64,000 nt of DNA from Priestia koreensis (GTDB lineage Bacteria > Bacillota > Bacilli > Bacillales > Bacillaceae_H). The notes under the pieces are model-generated. The model ran no database searches. It saw nothing but the letters and a program-made list of their open reading frames with translations, and was not told where the DNA came from. Position 1 is the first letter of the stretch. Each line of letters opens with the position of its first letter. The stretch covers positions 51,914 to 115,913 of the forward strand of contig NZ_LILC01000016.1 of the NCBI RefSeq assembly GCF_001274935.1, read 5' to 3'. Position numbers and translations under genes: made by a program. This document shows positions 26,680 to 34,722 of this stretch, in pieces.

Positions 26680-26838
26680 TTAGGCTCCCTCATGCCTTTT
26701 TTGCAGAATGGCTAATCGCTGCTCGAGCTGTATAATCATGTAATGACGACGTCTCGCAAAGCGATACACCGAAAATACAATCATGACGATACTGCTCACT
26801 AGAATGAACGCGATCAGTTGATACATCATATTTACCAT
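26680..26838 (-). CDS. Small membrane protein, 52 residues
   Basis: This short frame (ATG at 26838, TAA at 26682-26680) reads MVNMMYQLIAFILVSSIVMI, then VFSVYRFARRRHYMIIQLEQ and RLAILQKRHEGA. It has one N-terminal membrane span followed by an amphipathic, basic helix, a layout common for small regulatory membrane proteins. AGAAGGG lies about 15 bases before the ATG; later in-frame ATGs (26829, 26826) are alternatives. The function is unknown. I rate it likely real because of the clean span and tail. Confidence 0.55.
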   Translation of the reverse strand: MVNMMYQLIAFILVSSIVMIVFSVYRFARRRHYMIIQLEQRLAILQKRHEGA

Positions 26839-26945
26839 TTTTGAAACCCGTACCCTTCTGTAGGATAGGAATATTATACATGATATTCTATATTTTATCA
26901 GTCATTTTTACCATTTTTCCACATTCCTTCCTCTTTCAAGGTCAT

Positions 26946-26970
26946 AAAAAAGGCCTTATCGGCCTTTTTT
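26946..26970. terminator. Bidirectional terminator next to the replication gene
   Basis: AAAAAAGGCC and GGCCTTTTTT flank a five-base loop directly behind the stop codon of the 608-residue protein. Confidence 0.85.
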
Positions 26971-26971
26971 A

Positions 26972-28798
26972 TCATCCTTTTACAAGCCATTCCCTCATTT
27001 TTTCAATATTGTCAATGAGCGGCTTTTTGATCATGCCCCGCTCAAAACGAGACAACGTCGTACGAACAATCCCAATTTGTTCGGCTGCTTCTGTTAGATT
27101 CAATCCGCGTTTCTTACGCGTTTCCTTCACCAAATCACCCGTTACTTCGAGATCTTCATTATAAAAGAAATTAATCTGTGAATCTTCGGTACGTTTCCGC
27201 TGAACGGGCTCTTTTGTTGGAGAAGCTTCTTGATAGGCTTTTTGAATACCAATTTTCGCTAAGTAGTCAAACGGATCATCGTCACGACCTTCTTCCGTCG
27301 TTAAGCTCAAGAAATCAAGCAAGGCTTTTTTATCTGTCACAGAAGATGGGCGCTCTGGGAGTGCTGTTAGTTCATTAGCATCAATACGATAGTGTTCCAA
27401 AACAGATTGTGGTGGTTGAATAACGACTTTTTGCTTCAGCCAATAATCGATCCACCCTTTTTTCACACCGACAATGGACTCATCTAATCCACCTTCATAC
27501 TCCCAGTTCCCAATTACCTCATCATCTTTTAACGTATTTAATACCTTTTCGAATCCGTCCTTTGTTCGTGCTGAATAACGGCGATCCACCTTAAACTCCA
27601 TGACGCTCAGCAAGCCTTTCTCCCCGCTAATACTGTACGGACGTAGAAAGTCTTTTTTTCGTTTTCGAATGCGCCATTGCCACGACAGATAGCGCGTTAA
27701 CCGTTTATGATATTTCTCTTTTTCAGGATTATATTCAAGTGCCTTTAACGATAAATAGCCAACAGAATTGGTCGAACCATATAAATAGTTCGCTAAAATT
27801 TGCCCTGGTTTTATCGTACATTCATAGATTCCAAGCGGATTATCATGTTTATCGTACAATACGGTGATATTATCCATTAAAAACAAACGTTTAAATTTCC
27901 CGCTCTTATAATCACTAAGCTCTGCATGCTTGCGACGATCAACAAATTCGAGTTCATCATTTTCATCTAAGCGAACCCATATCGCAGCAAGAGCAGCTAT
28001 ACGCTTCATAACTTCTTCGCGTTGTTTTTTTCGATATGTAACAGACGAATTTTTACCATTTGATCGTCCTTGAAGCTGACGAAGGCTCAATACGTCATCA
28101 GAATGGAAATTAATCATTGCATCTGGGTGATCGGCTTTTTTCATCCAGACGTACGAAATAATATCGAATATGTCGCTTGTCAAATCGTCCATAGATGTGA
28201 TGGCCTCCCCAATTAAATTTTCCCAGATCCCAAACTCTTCTTTTGATAACCCAAGTTCATCGTTATCGTCTGCACGAAGCTGAGCGATTGCTTTCACGTT
28301 TTTATCCATAATGTTCACCGTTGGATACGCAGCATTTAAATTCGTACCCTGTTTAAAGGTATTTTTACTAATCGCTTCTCGTAATTGATAAATAAGGGCA
28401 TCACTATTGGATTCTATGTAACTTTGATTGAGCAAACTAGAGATCATTTCCTGGTTGGAGCTTCTTGTATTCCCCTGCTTTCGCTTTAGCTTTTTCGATT
28501 GCTTCTGAAAACGAGCGAGGTCGTCTTTAATGGATTCCTCTAGAACAATTTCAATCTTATCCCGATAGCGCTCGACAATTTCATCGATGTCACTATGAGT
28601 CGCTTTTGTAATTAAATCTATAATGGTATATAACGCCGCAAATGATTTGGATTCAATTTGTAACTGACCATTTTTCTCTTCATAATCCCCTTGAATAGCC
28701 TGTTCCCAAATGGCGACTACGTTCGGATTTAATTGATAGAGCCGCTTTGCCGCAAAATATATTTTCATAATTTTTTCTTCTAGAGTGGGTGTCTTCAC
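26972..28798 (-). CDS. Putative replication initiator with C-terminal XRE helix-turn-helix
   Basis: This 608-residue protein starts at a GTG (28798) with an AAAGG site, or possibly at the ATG at 28768. The last ~60 residues are a clear XRE-type helix-turn-helix (GDLVKETRKKRGLNLTEAAE, then QIGIVRTTLSRFERGMIKKP). The middle (about 300-470) looks like tandem winged-helix segments and has a strongly basic stretch, RYLSWQWRIRKRKKDFLRP. I cannot assign a Pfam family. It is divergent from the 513-residue protein across 1.1 kb of repeats, so I infer an origin-binding replication protein or its regulator. It could instead be a large plasmid regulator. Confidence 0.6.
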   Translation of the reverse strand: MKTPTLEEKIMKIYFAAKRLYQLNPNVVAIWEQAIQGDYEEKNGQLQIESKSFAALYTIIDLITKATHSDIDEIVERYRDKIEIVLEESIKDDLARFQKQSKKLKRKQGNTRSSNQEMISSLLNQSYIESNSDALIYQLREAISKNTFKQGTNLNAAYPTVNIMDKNVKAIAQLRADDNDELGLSKEEFGIWENLIGEAITSMDDLTSDIFDIISYVWMKKADHPDAMINFHSDDVLSLRQLQGRSNGKNSSVTYRKKQREEVMKRIAALAAIWVRLDENDELEFVDRRKHAELSDYKSGKFKRLFLMDNITVLYDKHDNPLGIYECTIKPGQILANYLYGSTNSVGYLSLKALEYNPEKEKYHKRLTRYLSWQWRIRKRKKDFLRPYSISGEKGLLSVMEFKVDRRYSARTKDGFEKVLNTLKDDEVIGNWEYEGGLDESIVGVKKGWIDYWLKQKVVIQPPQSVLEHYRIDANELTALPERPSSVTDKKALLDFLSLTTEEGRDDDPFDYLAKIGIQKAYQEASPTKEPVQRKRTEDSQINFFYNEDLEVTGDLVKETRKKRGLNLTEAAEQIGIVRTTLSRFERGMIKKPLIDNIEKMREWLVKG

Positions 28799-28834
28799 GT
28801 GCTCTCGCCTGCCTTTCTCTTACTCTCTATGAGC

Positions 28835-29635
28835 GTGCACACTTTGAACTTCTCCACCATTTTACCATTATCTTTGTCCAACGTGGTCGTCTTGTGAAAC
28901 ATTTCCGTGCACTTTTTTCATTTCTCTGCACACGATGCAAGAGGTGCACATTTTCACAAGTGGTTTTGTGTGCACATTTCGGCTGATATTATAAAATCCA
29001 TAACATTTCTCTATTTATTTTGCACGTTTTAATGTGTAAGCACGTGCAAATAAAGATACTGCGAGCACGTTTTGATTCCTCCTTCTTTCTACCTATGGTG
29101 CACCTTATATAAAATTTCACCCTATTATTCTCCCTGTTTTTTACATAGAAAACGTTTTTTCGACATAATTTTTCCAAAAATAAGGCGATACGTTCATCTA
29201 AATAACCTTTTTATTTAAAAAGTGCACGCACGGGCGACTCTATACGTCACGATTATTTCTTCGGGCGACTTCTCTTTTCACATCAGCGTGCAAGAGGGCG
29301 ACTTTTTTTATCACCTTTCACGTTTTGATGTTTTCGTGCACATTTCAAGGTATTACAACGATTTTTGTGCACATTTTGTGCACAAAACAAAATTCATGCA
29401 CGCACCTTTCGATCGGAAGGCGACACTTACGTTCACCTTTTTTTGCGCACGGGCGACATCAAACCTCACCAAAACAGGAAAAAGCGACACTACCCCTCAC
29501 CTTCCGATGCACAATATGAGCGACACTTTCACTCACCTTTTTTGTGCACGCGAAAACTTTTATGTGTGCACCTCCCCCAAAATGCTTTTATATCAATACA
29601 TAGAAGATGATTACGTCTCATAAGGAACGGTGCAC
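28835..29635. repeat. Twelve GTGCAC palindromes, many as TTTTGTGCACATTTT
   Basis: GTGCAC occurs at 28835, 28907, 28944, 28970, 29098, 29222, 29336, 29367, 29378, 29544, 29566 and 29630. Several have the wider form TTTTGTGCACATTTT or its mirror. Variants such as CACGTGCA (29041) and TTTGCACG (about 29019) add to the set. They span the whole interval between the two divergent genes, reaching closest to the 608-residue protein's gene. Confidence 0.85.
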
Positions 29636-29689
29636 AGGGCGACATCTCCGCTCACCATGATCCTTTTATGGGCGACATTTATCCTCACC
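29232..29689 (+). repeat. Nine 20-bp iterons, GGGCGACAYYWNNNCTCACC type
   Basis: Copies begin at 29232, 29263, 29296, 29418, 29451, 29482, 29518, 29637 and 29670, all in the same orientation. Within groups the spacing is 31-36 bases (about three helical turns); the groups of three, four and two are separated by about 120 bases. The conserved parts are GCGAC and TCACC; the first two copies are less perfect. Direct, phased repeats of this kind bind Rep proteins in iteron plasmids. Confidence 0.85.
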
Positions 29690-29881
29690 TTACAAAAGTT
29701 TAACCTTTTTTGACCAAATAGATGTATCAAGGGTTGAACAGGTGTGCGCACCGTGCATATTGCCCCTAATTAGGAACGGAAATTTTATGCACACGCGTTT
29801 GATATACTATCACAAATACAATGAGCGGATTATGTCGATGATTATGCTCGAATATATACACATAGAAAGGTGGTGAAACTC

Positions 29882-31423
29882 ATGCACATACTCGCTAACC
29901 GTAAAGGACTTCAACATGGACAAAAAACCGGACCTATTACGATTAATTATGGATTTATGAAGGCATTATTTAATATTGAGCTTTCCTATGACTCTGGTGA
30001 ATCGTTCTCCATTACGAAAAACTCTTCTGAAACGGAAGGTCGCTATCGAAAGCTTCATCATTTAGTGCGTGCGGACTTTTATGCAGCTATGCTTCTTCAA
30101 GCAGTTTGTCATGCAACCACGTATGATATTAATAACGTGAACTATGCTTCTCTTTATGATGCGCTTTGTATGTGGTATGAGGATCCCATCAGCTTTTATG
30201 AGTTTGTCATTTCATTGAAGAAATTTGAGCAGCTTGGGCTCATTACGCTTGTAAATCGAAAAGAGAATGGACGCTTTGATATTCAGCTTCGAATTTTAGA
30301 AGAGGATACGTATTTTATCGTTTCTTCTCCAGTGGTGTTTACAAAGGGCTTTACGGATCTTAGCCTGTCACATTGGAAGTTATTTTTTGCTGCCCTTCTT
30401 CAAACAGGCACAGGAAAAGAAAAAGTTCTCTTCCGCCAGTTCGATAACGAGCAGCACGATAATATGATGCACAAAGGACTGAAACAATTCCTTCATAAAC
30501 ATCAAGCATCCGATGTAAAACGTTTAATCGAGGAGTTAATCACGATTCCGGTATACAACGAAAAGCCGTTATTTATTCGTCCAAAAGAACAGCTGACATA
30601 CAAATACGAGGGGCGAAAGCTTTCTGTCGCTTACTTCTCTGTACATCCTAGCTGGATCCTTTCACATAAGAAAGGGCAAAAATATCATTTTCCGATTCAA
30701 CCCGTCGTGAAATTTTCACGATTTGCATGGTTTATTCAGCATGAGCTAGAGCAACTAGGGTTAACTGAGCACTTCACAAATAACATACCGCTCGTGAATG
30801 AGCTGATCAGCACGCTGAAACCGAAAGGCAAAGTACTCTCGCGCCATGTTCTACATAAAATTCGAGAGTACATTCGTGAACAGCACGTTTTGCCTACGTC
30901 CCTAACAGCCTTCATCCAAAACGTTTCACGTAGCCGTATGAAGGCGACGATCGAAAATTTAGCACGAACAGAAGGCGTTCATCAATGGATTGCTCCTCAT
31001 ATGAACGGTGAAGTAAAAGAACAGAGAACGGAAGCATTTGTAAGTCGTATGAGCTACTTTGCAACGCCTACACTGCGTAAGCTCTTTAAAAAGGGATATA
31101 CATATTTACAGCGCTACTACACGCGCCTTGCTCTTTATACATCAAATGATTATAAGCATGTGCAGGAATTTGACCACATGCCGATGATGAAGGAAATTCG
31201 TAAAACGGCCGCACGGAAAAAAGTGTGCCCTGCTGCCTATGCCGCGCTTGAAAAAGAAGCGCTTGAAATGTGGGAAGCGAATCCAGATTGGGAACGATGG
31301 CAAGTCACGAACGAACTTGGTAAATGGCTCTTAGATCAGCTCGAGCATTTGCCTTCACAGGACACGATGGCCGTACTTCCACCTGGCGTTCAGCTTGAAG
31401 ACATTTTACTGTCGTTTTCCTGA
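29882..31423 (+). CDS. Putative plasmid replication protein
   Basis: This 513-residue protein starts MHILANRKGLQHGQKTGPIT. I chose the ATG at 29882, preceded by AAAGGTGGTGA, over two GTG codons just upstream. Residues about 95-135 (PISFYEFVISLKKFEQLGLI, then TLVNRKENGRFDIQLRI) look like a winged helix, and a second helical DNA-binding-like region follows. The protein is rich in Lys/Arg/His. I do not recognise a family. Its place 180 bases downstream of nine iterons makes it the best candidate for the iteron-binding initiator. Confidence 0.6.
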   Translation: MHILANRKGLQHGQKTGPITINYGFMKALFNIELSYDSGESFSITKNSSETEGRYRKLHHLVRADFYAAMLLQAVCHATTYDINNVNYASLYDALCMWYEDPISFYEFVISLKKFEQLGLITLVNRKENGRFDIQLRILEEDTYFIVSSPVVFTKGFTDLSLSHWKLFFAALLQTGTGKEKVLFRQFDNEQHDNMMHKGLKQFLHKHQASDVKRLIEELITIPVYNEKPLFIRPKEQLTYKYEGRKLSVAYFSVHPSWILSHKKGQKYHFPIQPVVKFSRFAWFIQHELEQLGLTEHFTNNIPLVNELISTLKPKGKVLSRHVLHKIREYIREQHVLPTSLTAFIQNVSRSRMKATIENLARTEGVHQWIAPHMNGEVKEQRTEAFVSRMSYFATPTLRKLFKKGYTYLQRYYTRLALYTSNDYKHVQEFDHMPMMKEIRKTAARKKVCPAAYAALEKEALEMWEANPDWERWQVTNELGKWLLDQLEHLPSQDTMAVLPPGVQLEDILLSFS

Positions 31424-31449
31424 CTTCTTTCATAGCCTAGTCGTACGTA

Positions 31450-31488
31450 AGCTCTACTCTTTTTTTTAATTAAAAAGAGAGTAGAGCT
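31450..31488. other. Long inverted repeat behind the replication gene
   Basis: AGCTCTACTC and GAGTAGAGCT pair over an inner T/A stretch to give a stem of about 16 bp. A proper T run is missing in both directions, though the stem itself contains one. It may be a terminator of unusual form or a binding site. Confidence 0.5.
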
Positions 31489-31489
31489 A

Positions 31490-32032
31490 TTTGTCATTGC
31501 GAAAAAAGCATGTGTCCTCCATCTTCTATCCCTCCTACTCCTTTTTGCCCTTTCACGATTCCTCATGATTATACAGCTTTTGTTGCATCTCATAAAAAAG
31601 CAAATAAAAATAAGTGGATAGTGTGTAAAATGTGAGAAGTGTGGATGATATGTGGAATCAATAACAAGCTATTTTCTGGATACTCATATAAAAACGAACA
31701 AAAATTCGTTGATATTGTGAATGATGTTAGTAGTGTGGACTGTTATGGTTTTTTGGTGAACCATCGCTAAAAGATCAAGTGAAAAATAGAATCGTATAAA
31801 CATTAACAACAATGATTCAATATTCATTTGTTTTTTTATGCGTAAATCGCTTCAAACACTATTTAAAATGGTTTTTTTATGAAACGTTCAATTGGTATCT
31901 GTTTTTTCATTTTTAAAACCCCTCTCCTTCTTACGCAGGTAAGGCATTGTGGATCCTATAAAAGGATTGTTCTTTATACAAGGATTTTATTTATATCTTT
32001 ATATAAGAGAAAAGCTACTCACGTGCATACAC
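31490..32032. other. Gene-free AT-rich stretch with DnaA-box-like sequences
   Basis: No convincing gene is found here. TGTGGATGA at 31640-31648 differs from the DnaA box TGTGGATAA at one base, and the related TGTGGAATC (31651) and AGTGGATAG lie close by. The DNA is AT-rich (long A and T runs to 31900). It may be an accessory part of the origin, but the matches could be chance. Confidence 0.35.
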
Positions 32033-32069
32033 AAAAAAGTCTAGTAATGTGTTCACTACTAGACTTTTT
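32033..32069. terminator. Terminator after the double acetyltransferase gene
   Basis: AAAAAAGTCTAGTA and TACTAGACTTTTT form a long stem with A and T flanks directly behind the stop of the minus-strand gene. Confidence 0.85.
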
Positions 32070-32072
32070 CCA

Positions 32073-32945
32073 CTATATACGCTTAATGGTTCCCTTAAAA
32101 AAAGACAGTTCGTGTTTTATTAAAAATCCAGCTCGTTTATATAATTGAATAGCGCGCATATTTTTACTGTTTACACAAAGCTCGATTGTTTGTAACCGGT
32201 CAAACGAAAACATCCAGCTTAGCGCTTCATGCAGTAGCTTAATCCCTAACCTATTTCCACGGTATTCATTTTTAACCCCGATAAATTCAATTGCTCCTTC
32301 ACCAAAATCAGGCTGAACCTCCACATAAACATAGCCAGCTAATGTTGATTGCTCCGTTGCAACGAACACTTTTTGATGCTCATTGATTCTTTGTAAAATT
32401 TCACTTCCCTCATAATATGAAGACGGAAATAGATTGTCATGAAGGATTTGAAAATCGTCATAAAGACTTATTGGAAGTTCTAGCGGTTTGCTACTATTCG
32501 TAGCAAGCTGTTTTTTTTCATAACCCAATATGCACTCATCGCTTACGTGCTGACAGTGCAGCTCTTCTGCTAATTGTAGCATCGTATGGTTTTCTTTGTT
32601 CGGGAACAGATAAAACGTATGAATATCGTCTGGCATGATGGAAAGAAGTTCATTCCACAGCATTCGACTTCGCTCTAAATCATGGTCCTCAACAAATGGG
32701 CCCCATATTTCTGCACGTTGATTTTCTAGATCAGCATCAAAACCAGCTACGCCGGCTATATGTCCGTTTTGGTACGCGACAACAAAGCTTTCATCGTAAG
32801 GCACATCCGATAATTCATGGCATAAAAAATGCGCTACTTCTTGATCATCCTGTCCGCAATAACCAACATGCATATTCGCTTTCTTATTGAGTCTTGCCAT
32901 AAAACGTGCTACTTCGTTTAATGTTTTTGAGTTTACCCTCTCCAC
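32073..32945 (-). CDS. Two-domain GNAT acetyltransferase
   Basis: The C-terminal half of this 290-residue protein is a clear GNAT domain (VKNEYRGNRLGIKLLHEALS, then LCVNSKNMRAIQLYKRAGF). The N-terminal half (residues 1-140) looks like a degenerate GNAT domain with FVVAYQNGHIAGVAGFDADL. The start is uncertain: the GTG at 32945 has no ribosome binding site close by, whereas AGGAGGGGG lies before an in-frame ATT at 32960. The substrate is unknown. Confidence 0.82.
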   Translation of the reverse strand: MERVNSKTLNEVARFMARLNKKANMHVGYCGQDDQEVAHFLCHELSDVPYDESFVVAYQNGHIAGVAGFDADLENQRAEIWGPFVEDHDLERSRMLWNELLSIMPDDIHTFYLFPNKENHTMLQLAEELHCQHVSDECILGYEKKQLATNSSKPLELPISLYDDFQILHDNLFPSSYYEGSEILQRINEHQKVFVATEQSTLAGYVYVEVQPDFGEGAIEFIGVKNEYRGNRLGIKLLHEALSWMFSFDRLQTIELCVNSKNMRAIQLYKRAGFLIKHELSFFKGTIKRI

Positions 32946-33184
32946 TGTAAATGTAGAAATTATAACCCCCTCCTTGCCTTAATTTTCTAGACTATCCTTC
33001 GACATATGAATGACAAATACCTGTACACATTGAGGATTCTGATTCCTTTGCAATCCTTACACAAGAGGAGTATGATAAGAAATAATACTTCTACTTCAAT
33101 CTAGCATACACCCCGTCTCTACCCAAGGACTCTCTACGTCTAAAACTTTGATAATCAAACTATTAATTTCGTATACAAAAAGAC

Positions 33185-33204
33185 AAAAAAGCGACTGCTT
33201 TTTT
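33185..33204 (+). other. Short hairpin just before the exporter gene
   Basis: AAAAAAGC and GCTTTTTT pair over four bases, immediately before the AAGGTGA ribosome binding site. It may act as an attenuator or simply end a leader transcript. Confidence 0.35.
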
Positions 33205-33223
33205 GGTAAGAAGGTGATTGTTG

Positions 33224-34414
33224 TTGTATTGGAAACGAACGTTGCGTATTTTATGGCCGGCAAACTTTCTGCAGGCCGCTGGTATGAGTCTCATCATTCC
33301 CTTTCTCCCCCTCTATATTCAGCAACTAGGGATTCATGATCATGATAGCATTGCCCGGTGGACAGGATGGATTTTCTCTGCTCAGTTCATTACGGCTTTT
33401 TTGTTTCAGCCGCTTTGGGGATCTCTTGCTGATAAATATGGACGTAAGGTGATGCTTCTAAGATCTTCAATCGGAATGGGCGTTGTGACGATTTTAATGG
33501 GACTGGTCACAGGACCTGGTCAACTGCTCACTCTCCGTCTCATTAACGGATTATTTTCTGGATTTATTTCCATGTCCGTTTCGCTTCAAGCATCCGTAAC
33601 GCCTGATAAAGATTCTGGTCGAGCGCTCGGTACGCTCCAAACGGGTCAAGTGGTAGGGACATTAATTGGTCCCTTGCTCGGAGGGATTTTATCAGAGATT
33701 GTCGGATTTAGGGCGGTTTTCTTCGTGACAGGAGCGCTCATTCTTCTCGGAGGCCTTGTGGTCATGTTATTTGTGAAAGAGGATAAACCGAGCCGTCAGC
33801 AGGTAGCGAAAAAGCAAAAGGGAGACTGGAAGGCACTGCGCCCTCTTTTACCGGTATTCATCGCCGCAACGATTACACAAATTGCGATGATGAGCATACA
33901 GCCCCTTATTACGCTCTATACAAAAACACTCTATACAGGTAGCCATCTAGCGCTGATTGTCGGTCTTGTGAGCGCTGTGACAGGAATTGCTAACCTAATT
34001 GGTTCACCTCTCTTAGGCAGACTGGGTGATAAAATTGGTCAGCGCAAAATCTTAATTCTTTCTCTGATCATGTCGATCCTTGCGTTCTTGCCGCAGGTAT
34101 TCGCTACAAGTATTACCGTCTTGCTTGTTGGTCGATTCTTTCTCGGGTTGTTTATTGGCGGCATGATGCCCTCTCTGAACGTTTTAGTCAAAAAGCTGGC
34201 TCCGAAAAATCTCCAAGGGACGGCATTTGGGATCAACTCCTCTGCGCGTTTCCTCGGCAATTTGCTAGGACCACTCATCGGAAGTACCGTAGCAGCTGCT
34301 TACAGCATTCAGGACGTGTTTTTCATTACGATGACGTTCCTGTTTGTCAATCTTATTGCAATTGCGTGGAATCGAAAATTGGATGTTCCGATCGTGCAGA
34401 CAAAAGAAACGTAA
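33224..34414 (+). CDS. MFS multidrug efflux transporter
   Basis: This MFS protein of about 396 residues with 12 spans has the DHA1 drug-exporter motif A (GSLADKYGRKVMLLRSSIGM) and the repeated loop GRLGDKIGQRKILILSLIM. Motif C-like GTLIGPLLGGILSE follows in span 5. The start is one of three TTG codons (33218, 33221, 33224). AAGGTGA is best spaced for the third. It is likely a drug or metabolite exporter of the YttB/YitG kind. It is a single gene with a strong terminator behind it. Confidence 0.86.
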   Translation: MYWKRTLRILWPANFLQAAGMSLIIPFLPLYIQQLGIHDHDSIARWTGWIFSAQFITAFLFQPLWGSLADKYGRKVMLLRSSIGMGVVTILMGLVTGPGQLLTLRLINGLFSGFISMSVSLQASVTPDKDSGRALGTLQTGQVVGTLIGPLLGGILSEIVGFRAVFFVTGALILLGGLVVMLFVKEDKPSRQQVAKKQKGDWKALRPLLPVFIAATITQIAMMSIQPLITLYTKTLYTGSHLALIVGLVSAVTGIANLIGSPLLGRLGDKIGQRKILILSLIMSILAFLPQVFATSITVLLVGRFFLGLFIGGMMPSLNVLVKKLAPKNLQGTAFGINSSARFLGNLLGPLIGSTVAAAYSIQDVFFITMTFLFVNLIAIAWNRKLDVPIVQTKET

Positions 34415-34446
34415 AAAGCTTCGTGCGCTTAGGCACGAAGCTTTTT
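34413..34446. terminator. Terminator after the exporter gene
   Basis: AAAAAGCTTCGTGC and GCACGAAGCTTTTT form a 14-bp stem with a six-base loop. Confidence 0.9.
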
Positions 34447-34458
34447 ACGTGGTTATTT

Positions 34459-34487
34459 TTGCACAAATGTATTTGTAAAAATATTCT
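34459..34487 (+). promoter_or_regulatory. SigA-type promoter of the hisS leader
   Basis: TTGCAC (34459-34464) and TATTCT (34482-34487) are 17 bases apart. Transcription would start near 34494 and run into the leader peptide gene at 34526. Confidence 0.55.
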
Positions 34488-34525
34488 TGTTGTGCTAAAG
34501 TAGGTAGAAATTAGGAGTGAAGACC

Positions 34526-34579
34526 ATGACAGAGGACCAAGTAAACATTCGCATACAACTACATCATCATACAAAATAG
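34526..34579 (+). CDS. Leader peptide with three consecutive His codons
   Basis: An ATG with AGGAGTGA six bases upstream encodes MTEDQVNIRIQLHHHTK and a TAG stop. The three CAT codons lie two codons before the stop, and the stop overlaps the first arm of the following hairpin. This is the classic design of a ribosome-mediated attenuator: when charged tRNA-His is scarce the ribosome stalls on the His codons and changes the folding of the RNA behind it. Confidence 0.75.
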   Translation: MTEDQVNIRIQLHHHTK

Positions 34580-34673
34580 CTTTGCTGCAAGATTTTTTAA
34601 AAATCTTTTATAGCAAGGCTATTTCTCATGAAACCGCATTGATTAAGTATTTTTAATCAAGAGCGGTTTTTTT
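34575..34673 (+). promoter_or_regulatory. Attenuator: competing hairpins and intrinsic terminator before hisS
   Basis: Hairpin A pairs AATAGCTTTGCT (34575-34586) with AGCAAGGCTATT (34612-34623), with an inner AGATTTTT/AAAAATCT stem. Hairpin B is a terminator: AAACCGC (34631-34637) with GCGGTTT (34663-34669), inner TTGATTAA/TTAATCAA, then a T run. TTAAAAAT inside hairpin A can pair with ATTTTTAA inside hairpin B, giving a possible antiterminator. I found no T-box elements. Confidence 0.7.
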
Positions 34674-34722
34674 ATTTGCTGGTGGTCTTTGCCTACTTAT
34701 TAACATTAGAGGAGGAAACATT

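Larger units (their letters stand above)
28799..29869. other. Putative plasmid-type replication origin
   Basis: This gene-free kilobase lies between two divergent large DNA-binding-type proteins. It holds nine 20-bp iterons (29232-29689), twelve GTGCAC palindromes (28835-29635) and an AT-rich stretch with little repeat content (about 29100-29220) that could be the unwinding region. Short open frames here (29222-29623) are by-products of the repeats. This layout matches known iteron-controlled theta origins. No partition (parA/parB) genes are in the window. Confidence 0.7.

Noticed and set aside
29222..29623. Open frames of 64-133 residues inside the repeat region
   Set aside because: They are made of the iterons and GTGCAC repeats read in several frames, and none has a ribosome binding site or family-like sequence.
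28799..29869. CRISPR array
   Set aside because: The repeats are 20 bp or less with variable interiors and spacings of 31-36 and 120 bases; there are no constant direct repeats with unique spacers and no cas genes.
34490..34722. T-box riboswitch before hisS
   Set aside because: I found no T-box sequence (TGGNACCGCG) or specifier-loop structure. The His-codon leader peptide explains the hairpins better.
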